From Chelydra serpentina (taxonomy: Eukaryota; Chordata; Testudines; Chelydridae), in the NCBI GenBank assembly GCA_037349315.1, contig JBAIAC010000054.1, positions 1,240,001 through 1,304,000 on the forward strand: a stretch of 64,000 bases of DNA. The letters run 5' to 3'. Below, piece by piece: positions 56,060 through 64,000 of this stretch. Position numbers and translations under genes: made by a program. The notes under the pieces were generated by a model. The model saw only the letters and a program-made list of their open reading frames with translations. It was not told the DNA's origin and ran no database searches. Every line of letters starts with the position of its first letter. Positions within the stretch are counted from its first letter, which is position 1.

Positions 56060-56803
56060 CCGGGCTTTCTAATGGGCTGATTGAAACCCCCTGCTCCCGC
56101 CGCGCAGAGCCAAGTCCCAGCTTCCAGGCGACGGGGCCATCCCCTCCTCAGTCTTTCAAGGCCGACACGCCGGGTCCCGGCTCGGCCCCAGCCCCGTCTT
56201 GGTGCACAGGTGCCGGCCGAGGGACCTGGGCCCAGCGGCGTAGCCAGGTTTAGAGCATCGGGCGAGCGGCGCCGCCCCCCCACTGCCTGGCCCGGCGCGG
56301 GCTGCACGCGCCCGCTGCACGCGCTGTGCCTGACACAAGCCCGGGCTGAGCTCGCGGGGGCGCTTGAGCCGCTTCGCCTGGCCCCTGCCCCGCAGACGGG
56401 CCCTTCCCCCGCCTTCCGTGACGTCAGCGCGCGGGGCGGGGACGGAGCTGCCTTCAACGCCCATCCCCCAGCCTCCCGCAGCCAGCGAGGCGAGGGCGGC
56501 GGACGGGGACGGGGACGGGGACGGCAGCGGCAGGGCTGGCAAGAGCCGCGCTACTGCGCGTGTCCCCCGGGCGATGCGCGGCAGGAGGCGGTACCGATAC
56601 TGTGCCATGGCGGGGCTGGGCCCCTCGCATGCCGAGCCGGCATCCTGAGCGCGCGGGGCTCCGCGGCCGGAGGGGTAAAGCAGCCGCTCGGGGCACGCTG
56701 CAGGGCTGCTCGCCGTCTCGCTCTTGTCGCTGTTTCCCCTCCGCGCTATGGGCAGAGGCTTTGTGCAATGAATGCCGCCTCCAGAGCTTTCCTCCGAGCG
56801 AAC
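56060..56803 (+). promoter_or_regulatory. NSMF: CpG island promoter and 5' UTR of NSMF
   Basis: The stretch is strikingly rich in GC and CG dinucleotides in a CpG-poor neighbourhood. It includes GC-box-like GCGGGGCGGGGAC near 56435 and a (GGGGAC)4 run at 56500-56523. No TATA box is seen at a suitable place. It runs straight into the first coding exon of NSMF. The transcription start cannot be fixed from sequence alone. Confidence 0.8.
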
Positions 56804-56861
56804 ATGGGCACAGCTGTATCCAAAAGGAAGACTCTGCGGAATGATGCTATGTCTTCTGTAG
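56768..56861 (+). promoter_or_regulatory. NSMF: Upstream ATGs near the NSMF start
   Basis: An ATG at 56768 lies in frame 12 codons before the NSMF start and would give a longer N-terminus without Gly at position 2. Another at 56772 opens an overlapping frame that crosses the NSMF start and stops at TAG, 56859-56861. Either may influence initiation if the transcript begins upstream of them. Confidence 0.55.
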
Positions 56862-56874
56862 CAGCTAAAGTCAG
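56804..56874 (+). CDS. NSMF: NSMF (Jacob/NELF), first coding exon
   Basis: The exon encodes 23 codons plus two bases, MGTAVSKRKTL followed by RNDAMSSVAAKV, and ends at AG before the splice donor GTGAGT (56875). This matches the N-terminus of vertebrate NSMF from memory. NSMF is a synaptonuclear protein: N-myristoylation anchors it at synaptic membrane, and after NMDA-receptor signalling it moves to the nucleus. It also affects GnRH neuron migration. The Met-Gly start with a Ser at position 6 and basic residues after it fits an N-myristoylation signal. The start has A at -3 and G at +4. The next exon, expected to begin within the A-R-A-F-G region, is not in this window. The intron phase is 2. 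Confidence 0.83.
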
Positions 56875-57127
56875 GTGAGTGAGAACCTCTGCCTAGCCGC
56901 GAGTTACGGCAAGGGTGGGATAACAATAACTGCCCGGGAAGATTCTGGCAGTGCTGGGAAGAAAACAATGCCTTGCTACACGAAATGCCAACACAAATGC
57001 AATGTGATGCATGGGGTGTGCAGTCTAAACGTTGGGCTAACTGCATTACAATGTCAGCATAAAAGAAATCTGGGCATTTGCAGAGGTGTGAGTGAGAGGG
57101 GGCATAATCAGACTCATTATTGCAAGT

Positions 57128-57224
57128 ATCAGAGGCGTAGCCTAGTGGGTATTCACCCACGAAAGCTTATGCTTCAATACCTCTGTTAGTCTATAAGGTG
57201 CCACAGGACCCTTTGTCGCTTCTA
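57128..57224 (+). mobile_element. Short Penelope/hammerhead-like retro-insertion
   Basis: A perfect 13-bp duplication, CATTATTGCAAGT, flanks the 97-bp insert (57115-57127, 57225-57237). The insert contains AGTGGGTATTCACCCACGAA and AGCTTATGCT, the stem II, GAAA and stem III arrangement of the short hammerhead seen in the 21612 element, and then GTTAGTCTATAAGGTGCCAC. The CUGAUGA core is not intact. The long duplication indicates target-primed insertion. Confidence 0.72.
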
Positions 57225-58529
57225 CATTATTGCAAGTGTTTGCATTTGCCTCCTCTCTTTCTTCCTGGTGAAATTCATCAGACGAGTAGTGCTCAAACGT
57301 GCAAACATTTTAGATGCCTCATTGTTTTTCCAGACAAGGTAATATCTCTGCAAAGCAAACTAAAATGACAAGACAATCAGGCTTATTTGTGTGGGTGGGG
57401 AGAGAATGTGATGCTGGTTTCCTTGCTCCCTTTCAGTTAGGCTGACCTGCAGGCTCTAGTGGAGAATACTGCTTATTTATTTTTAGTTTTATTCTGGCTT
57501 TCCAGTGGGTTTAAATAGCAAATGACATGAGGTGTAAGGAACCATCTGCCTAGCGGGAGGCCTGTCAAAAAAAAAAATCACTCATGGGTGGGGGAACAAA
57601 CAAACCTCAAATAATTAATGGCATTGATTTGCAATCAGAAAATCACATTTGGTATATGAACTTTACATATATAATGACATAACTTTTTGTGTTCCTCAGA
57701 AACACCCTGTGTGGCAAAATCTTGGACTGTCCCTTTGGTTAATGTATGTGTGAGAGAGCTCCTCAAGGACTAATGAACAGTGCAGTTCACGCTGCATTTA
57801 GTATGGGTGCATTAAGCAAATAGAAATAATGTCTCTCAACAATCCTTCTGTAGGGAATGTAACTAATGGCTACCTAGAGTAGGAATATTTTTCAGTAGAA
57901 ACTACATTGTACCTCTGCATTCTAGAAATGCTGACATACACAGTACGTATAGCATATGGCTAATATTTGAAAAATGTCTAATATATGATAAATATTTGCG
58001 TATACTGTGCAAAACAGAAAGTTCACTCCTAAATGTCTGACATGCTAGCACATAAGATTGTACCATGCAGTTCTCTCAAGTGACGTATAACTGTTTTCAA
58101 ATGAGCAACCTTCAAAGAGTTAATTCATCTGTGAAGGTTCTACCCAGGGCATATTCCCCAGCTCTGCTGGCATCATAATTGGTATTGCTCAATATGCCCA
58201 GTGCCAAATGCCAGCCCCACTGAGGCAGGGGTTTAACGTTTTAATGAACTAGTCATCAGAGTGGATCCTTTCAATCCTTGTAAATGGCAAATACTTCGAG
58301 TTTGCCTGGTTTGGTTTGCATCACACAAGCATCTGCACGTCTGACCCCACGGCTGGTGGTAGCTTTCCCAGTGGGGTGATCTTCAGTTCCCCCTGTAATA
58401 AAAAAGCCATCCTGTGAAAACCCAAACCTACCAAATATCCCCATTTCTTGGAATGTTTCAAGCCATTATACTTGGTCCATGCTATAGAATTTGGGTATAT
58501 ATTGCCCATCCCTGTTACTTTTTAATATG

Positions 58530-59018
58530 ATAAGACTTGTGAGGAAAGATTAATAAAACTGGGAATTTTCAGCTTGGAAAAGAGACGACTAAGGGGGTTA
58601 CGATAGAGGTCTATAAAATCATGACTGGTTTGGAGAAAGTAAATAAGGAAATAACACAAGAATCAGGAGTCACCAAATGAAATTAATAGGCAGCACATTT
58701 AAAACAAACAAAAGGAAGTACTTCTTCACATAGTACAGTCAACCTGTGGAACTCCTTGCCAGATGATGTTGTGAAGGCCAAGACTATAACAGGTTCAAAA
58801 AAGACTAGATAAGTTCATGGAGGATAGGTTCATCAATGGCTATTAACCAGGATTGGCAGGGAGAGCCTCTGTTTGCCAGAAGCTGGGAATGGGCGACAGG
58901 GGATGAATCTCTTGATGATTACCTGTTCTGTTCATCCTCTCTGGGGCACCTGGCCTGGCCACTGTCGGAAGACAGGATACTTTGGTCTGACCCAGTGTGG
59001 CCATTCTTATGTTCTTAT
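58530..59018 (+). mobile_element. Old CR1 LINE 3' end, sense
   Basis: The text TTTTCAGCTTGGAAAAGAGA, AAATTAATAGGCAGCACATT and GACCCAGTGTGGCCATTCTT is an old CR1 subfamily 3' region in sense, related to 45875-46290. The short frame here (58836-59057) is this tail and not a gene. Confidence 0.85.
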
Positions 59019-59797
59019 GGCTCCTGGCAAATCCTGAAAAACTTCTCTGTTGCATGATGGGACTTGGGATTTAGAAAAAAATACAGATGAGCTTCACATC
59101 TTAAACTGACTGTGGAATATTGGCCATGAAGATGTCAGAGAGCTGGCTCCATCCCTGCTGTGTGGCAAACACAGCTGCAGCCCCCTAGAGATATTTGCCT
59201 TTTGCTTCTTGGTGGATGCTGGGCTGATATTATGTGGACAATCATAAAGGGAATAGGTCCCTTAGTAGCACTTGGCTGCTTCCCCAGTCTTAGCCGTTCA
59301 CTGCTAAGCAGATTGGAGGAAGTAAACTTCTCATAGGAGCCCAGGGGGCCTCTTTTTGCTAGAAAAAATTATACTTCTCTGTAGAGCCCAGTCGAGACTA
59401 TGCTGACAAATAGACTTAAAGCATCTTATCACTCTGAAGCTCTAAGGCACAGCATTACATCCCAGTGATGGTGATAGTGGGGTAAGAAGAGAGGAAGTGA
59501 TGTGGTTAGAAATGGACAGTGCAGAAGGCAATATAGTTCAGATTATTTTAGGGCTGTCAAGCAATTAAAAAAATTAATCACGATTAATCGAACTGTTAAA
59601 CAATAATAGAATACCATTTAAATATTTTGGATGTGTTCTACATTTTCAAATATATTGATTTTAATTACAACACAGAATAAAAAGTGTACAGTGCTCACTT
59701 TATTTTTGTTTTTGATTACAAATATCCACTGTAAAAAACAAAAGAAAATAGTATTTTTCAATTCACTTCATACAGGTACTGTAGTGCAATATCTTTA

Positions 59798-60300
59798 TCA
59801 TGAAAGTTGAACGTACAAATGTAGAATTATGCATAAAAAATAACTGCATTCAAAAATAAAACAATGTAAAACTTTAGAGCCTACAAGTCCACTCAGTCCT
59901 ACTACTTGTTCAGTCAATTGCTCAGACAAACAAGTTTGGTTATAATTTGCAGGAGATAATGCATCCCGCTTCTTGTTTACAATGTCACCTGAAAGTGAGA
60001 ACAGGTGTTTGCATGGCACTGTTGTAGCCGGCGTTACAAGATATTTACGTGCTAGATGCGCTAAAGATTCATATGTCCCTTGGTGCTTTAACCACCATTC
60101 CTAGGGACATGCGTCCATACTGATGATGGGTTCTGCTCGATAATGATCCAAAGCAGAGCGGACTAACGCATGTTCATTTTCATCGTCTGAATCAGATGCC
60201 ACCAGTAGAAGGTTGATTTTCTTTTTTGGTGGGTTGGGTTCTGTAGTTTCCGTATTGGAGTGTTGCTCTTTTAAGACTTCCAAAAGCATGCTCCACACCT
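59798..60300 (-). pseudogene. hAT transposase C-terminal part, left arm
   Basis: Antisense frames give PCKHLFSLSGDIVNKKRDAL (59798-60019) and upstream LLLVASDSDDENEHALVRSA (60101-60298). The first is the hAT C-terminal dimerisation domain. Stops and frame changes lie between and no catalytic core is preserved. Confidence 0.8.
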
Positions 60301-60592
60301 TGTCCCTCTCACATTTTTGGAAGGCACATCAGATTCTTAAACCTTGGGTCGAATGCTGTAGCTATCTTTAGAAATCTCACATTGGTACCTTCTTTGCATT
60401 TTGTCAAATCTGCAGTGAAAGTGTTCTTAAAACGAACAACATGCGCTGGGTTCATAATTTGAGGCTGCTATACCATGAAATATATGGCAGAACGCGGGTA
60501 AAACAGAAGAGAAGACATACAATTCTCCCCCAAGGAGTTCAGTCACAAATTTAATGAATGTTCATTTAAAAAAAAAAAAAAAAAGCATCATC

Positions 60593-60838
60593 AGCATGAA
60601 AGCATGTCCTATGGAATGGTGGTCGAAGCATGAAGGGGCATATGAATCTTTAGCGCATCTGGCACTTAAATATCTTGCGACGCTGGCTACAACAGTGCCA
60701 TGCAAATGCCTGTTCTCACTTTCAGGTGACATTGTAAACAAGAAGCAGGCAGCAGTATCTTCCATAAATGTAAACAAACTTGTTTGTCTTCGCGATTGGC
60801 TGAACAAATGTAGGAGTGAGTGGACTTGTAGGCTCTAA
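60593..60838 (+). pseudogene. hAT transposase C-terminal dimerisation domain, right arm
   Basis: The sense frame reads ISMKACPMEWWSKHEGAYES, then YLATLATTVPCKCLFSLSGD and NKLVCLRDWLNKC to a stop at 60838. It is the hATC domain again, without the catalytic domain. It starts at the same point (the ISM-ACP junction) where the left arm's counterpart lies. Confidence 0.82.
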
Positions 60839-63800
60839 AGTTTTACATTGTTTTTGAGTGCAGTTATTGGGGGTGGGGAAATTGAGATTTGGAAGTTACA
60901 CTTTCCAAATAAAAAGCACTACAGTACTTGTATGAGGTGATCTAAAAATAGTATTTCTTTATTTTTACAATGAAAATATTTGTAATACAAAATAATATAA
61001 AGTGATCACTGTACACTTTGTATTCTGTGTTGTAATAGAAATCAATATTTTTGAAAATGTAGGAAAACATCCAAAATATTTAAATTTCAGTTGGTATTCT
61101 GTTCTTTAACAATGTGATTAATTGCAAATAATTTTTTTTAGTTAATCATGTGAGTTCACTGCGATTAATCAACAGCCCTTATTATTTTAGTTTATAAAGA
61201 AATCTGTCCATCAAAGCTTTCAATGAAGCAGGGCCATGGCAGACTTCTGGAATGTCTGCCCACAGTGTGAGGCTAAAATGCACAGTGAATACTTTTTAAA
61301 TATACATATTCTATAAAGAAAATGAAATTCTCTGCAGCATATGATAGCCCTGTGAGTTTAGCAAGAGGACAGAAGCTGGAGTGTAGACGTTTTACTGTGG
61401 AAAATACAACTTTGGTCCAATGGGATTAGAAAGCAATTCTGTTGTGGGCCAGAAGAATTCAGATGATGGCATGGATTTTTGACAGCTGGCCAATGCTGGT
61501 TGTATGGGAATCATTTTGGGGTGCCACTGTATGTGACTTCATGTCTGGAGGAGATAGGTGTTACCCAAATAATACAAATACTGTGGAATGGCGGGCCAAG
61601 AGACTCTTGCTCACTTTGGCACCTGCTGTACAGGTATGACAAGATGCTGTGGTGATTCTTATGTAGGAACTTAGATGCCCCTTGATCTGTTCCCATTCAC
61701 ATGCTGGGATCAGGAAGCATAGCTGACTGAGCCTGTGCTGGGCGTTCAGCCAGTCAGGTCACAGCACTGGCTGTTCGTAGCTACGGCCCGTGGACCGCCC
61801 CTACTGCAAAGATGCCAAATTGAAGGCATATGTGTGGGGAGGGAGGGCAGAAAACAATCCCCCTGCAGAATCCTCCCTGAACTGTTCCATGGGGGGGAGG
61901 AGACGGGAGGGCGTGTTCTGTGTGGCAGTGGTTCTGCCCCCAAATCCTATGGAACCGAACACCAATAGCGAGGGGCCTCGATTCCTCTGCCCTTGTTCTG
62001 TAGTTCTCTGATGGCATAACAAGGGTTTCCACAGCAAGTGCTGCCCCCTGGATTTCTGTAGCATGGAGGGGGCAAGGAAGTGAAAATTGAGCTCCCAGTT
62101 TCATTTCACGCTGCCACCTTTTCCACAGGGCTTTTAGGAGAGTATGATGCTTGGTTTGCCTGCTCCATCCTTGGCCCTTCTCCACTGGCCCCCTGCCCCA
62201 CACCCTCTTTATCTAGGGAGAGGGGTCTGCAGGGCAGGAGATGGGCCCCAGTCGTGGATTGTACTATCCTCCACACACACACAGGAGGAGACTCTCCATG
62301 TAGGCCTCCGGTCTCCTGTGATTTTTATGTAGGCAGCCCAGGGCTCTGTCCTAAGGAAGGAGATGATTGTGTCTCTGTAACTGCTGAGAGGCTTCCCTTT
62401 AAGGTTTCACCTGAGGTGGGGCAGACATTTTTACTTAGAACAATTTCTAGTAGACAGCTTTTTTTTTACTGTTGTGTGACAAGCACGATAATGTGGTCTC
62501 AGCAACAGGTCTGAAATCTCTGCAATCCCTCGAACCGTAAATTCAAATCCCATCAGGTTTGACTCAGTGCTTCAGCTTTCCCAGGTGGATTCATTAACTT
62601 CCATGCAGTTTACTGCATGTTGGATCTTTTAAACACGTCTTTAAAAACCAAGGCCCTATCTGCTCTTCATGGACATCACCAGTACCTTGATAAGAACAGG
62701 TGGTTGCCCTGGCATTCTTGGTCAACATTACCTCCTCTTCTGATGCAGTTGTAGTATATGGTGTAATGATCTGGTGCCGCTGTCTCCACTCCAGAAGTGG
62801 CTGCAATTCAATGTTGCATTGTTCATACTTATAATGTATGAAATATCCTGTATACGTGTCAAATAGAATCATTATTCTATTGCTCTATTCCTTGTTGGAG
62901 CAACGAGTGGGAATAAAGTCTTCCCATTCCATGTCTTGATGCATACAGTACATGGCATATGGCCCTTGAGAACATATGAACAGAACGGTGGGATTTATGT
63001 TGCATGGCAGGTGGCCTCACATGATTATTCTTTGTGTGGACGTGTAGGATGGCTTTCATGCACCGCTCTCGTGTCCCTCCCTTGTTATATAGCAGACCTG
63101 TTCAGGTTGCTGTTGTGCTGCAAGTGAAGTTTTTACAATATACCAGCTTCTGCTAGGGTTCATGGATCTCACATGATGTTTTGTTACAAATTTCCCCACT
63201 AAAATTGTGTCAATTCTATGAGCTTATGGCAAAATACATGTGAACATCCCTTCTCTGCCTCTACACAGCTGCTGGCATGCACACGGTTGCCCTCTCCCAT
63301 GCTCAAGACCCCTTTTATGAGGTTATATGAGATACAATATCCTATAATATAAAGTCCTTCCAGATTCACCATGCCAGCTTCTTGCCAACTACTGAACCTG
63401 TCTGAATCTCCTATATTGCTTTGAAAATTTCAGTGTCTCTTTTAAAGAGCAGAGCCCAGTGCTGGTTCCTATAATAACAAATAGCTGCGATAAGGAATCT
63501 GTTTTAATCAGCCAAAGGAAGCAGTGACAGACTTTGTATGTGGTTCTGCCCTTGTCAATCTAGGCTAGGAGGAGGAAAATCTGAAGGAGTATGTTGCTCT
63601 TGGACATTGATAGTACCCTGGTTATGCCTTCTGACACCTCTGAGTTGGGGCAACATGTTTAGGCTCTTTGCAGTCACATTATTTACCTGAGGCAAGTTTC
63701 CTCTTTTCATGCTTGACAGTTAAATGAATATCCCTTGCTCTCTGTGCTCCAAGGTGTCAACCACTGTGAAGGGTTTTCTGTCCAGGTCATGGATAATTTC

Positions 63801-64000
63801 GGTGGTTTGGAACCACGTTGGCTGTGTTCATAGTGGCAGAATTGAGGGGTGGGGGAAGTGGAGCAAACAAGATTTATTAATAATAAATGTTGCTAATAAA
63901 GCTTTATTGGTTTTTGGTTTGAATTACAAAATTAGAGCATGAGAAGACCACAGTAGCTGCCATGTGCTTGATTCAGTAGTGTCTTATGAAATTTATTTCA

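Larger units (their letters stand above)
59550..61180. mobile_element. Snap-back hAT element (two inverted copies of one end)
   Basis: The element begins AGGGCTGTCAAGC, ends GATTAATCAACAGCCCT, and is flanked by an 8-bp duplication ATTATTTT (59542-59549, 61181-61188). Both halves derive from the 3' end of a hAT transposon. The left arm is antisense (end, 3' UTR, C-terminal dimerisation domain, then transposase interior to about 60560). The right arm, about 60585-61180, is the sense version of the same 3' end. The arms meet next to an A-run at 60569-60586. The duplication indicates that the whole palindromic unit moved as one. Confidence 0.85.
56875..64000 (+). other. NSMF: NSMF intron 1 (5' part)
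   Basis: After the donor GTGAGT I find no further coding exon to the end of the window. The intron holds a 97-bp hammerhead-like insertion, an old CR1 and a snap-back hAT element, described separately. From 61189 to 64000 there is nothing else that I recognise. Confidence 0.7.

Noticed and set aside
56081..56803. Upstream extension of the NSMF frame to 56081
   Set aside because: The frame is open only because the CpG island is stop-poor. The conserved protein begins at 56804.
56156..57160. 334-codon antisense open frame across the CpG island
   Set aside because: It is stop-poor because of high GC, runs antisense through the NSMF exon and donor, and has no recognisable domain.
56875..64000. 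Further NSMF exons
   Set aside because: No frame with the expected A-R-A-F-G-E-Y-L start or flanking splice sites was seen before the window ends.

Overview
The window is vertebrate nuclear DNA, most likely from a cryptodiran (hidden-necked) turtle. The evidence is a dense load of CR1 LINEs with (ATTCTATG)n tails, several copies of the tRNA-derived tortoise SINE whose 3' tail is shared with CR1, a DIRS element, PIF/Harbinger and hAT MITEs, and MIR-type SINEs. Only one host gene is recognisable: the CpG-rich promoter and first coding exon of NSMF (Jacob/NELF) on the + strand near 56.8 kb. Everything after its splice donor at 56875 is read as intron 1. The other ~56 kb are intergenic, and almost all of the long reading frames there belong to transposable elements or to tandem repeats.

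Layout. 0.2-4.4 kb: a young CR1 (copy A) inserted in an older antisense CR1, then an old sense CR1 split by a Harbinger-type MITE. 4.4-10.3 kb: mostly unassigned DNA with two tortoise SINEs, two MIRs and a hAT MITE with a perfect 8-bp target duplication. 10.4-11.8 kb: decayed CR1. 11.9-18.1 kb: a DIRS retrotransposon with inverted terminal repeats, an internal complementary region and gag, RT, RNase H, methyltransferase-like and tyrosine recombinase remains. 18.7-21.9 kb: antisense CR1 with an open 908-codon ORF2 but a mutated endonuclease, split at its 5' side by a palindromic Penelope/hammerhead-type insertion. 22.8-26.2 kb: young CR1 (copy B) inside an old antisense CR1. 28.2-30.2 kb: a Harbinger transposase remnant. 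31.8-34.3 kb: an LTR, a primer-binding site matching tRNA-Ile and a PNMA-like gag broken by a stop codon and a SINE. 34.3-35.7 kb: a 49-bp minisatellite with an 11-unit higher-order repeat. 36.7-46.3 kb: nested CR1, Tigger-like, hAT and SINE insertions. 47.5-50.6 kb: CR1 copy C, nearly intact. 51.4-56.0 kb: MITEs and a 1185-bp solo LTR. 56.1-56.9 kb: NSMF promoter and exon 1. 56.9-64 kb: NSMF intron 1, containing a snap-back hAT element made of two inverted copies of one transposon end.

The elements depend on one another. The three closely similar CR1 copies carry the reverse transcriptase whose 3' tail the tortoise SINEs mimic, so they are the plausible mobilising machinery for those SINEs. 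The Harbinger transposase remnant shares its terminal repeat with several MITEs in the window. The most unusual objects are the PNMA-type gag still attached to an LTR and a tRNA-Ile primer site, the snap-back hAT, and the hammerhead-like palindrome.
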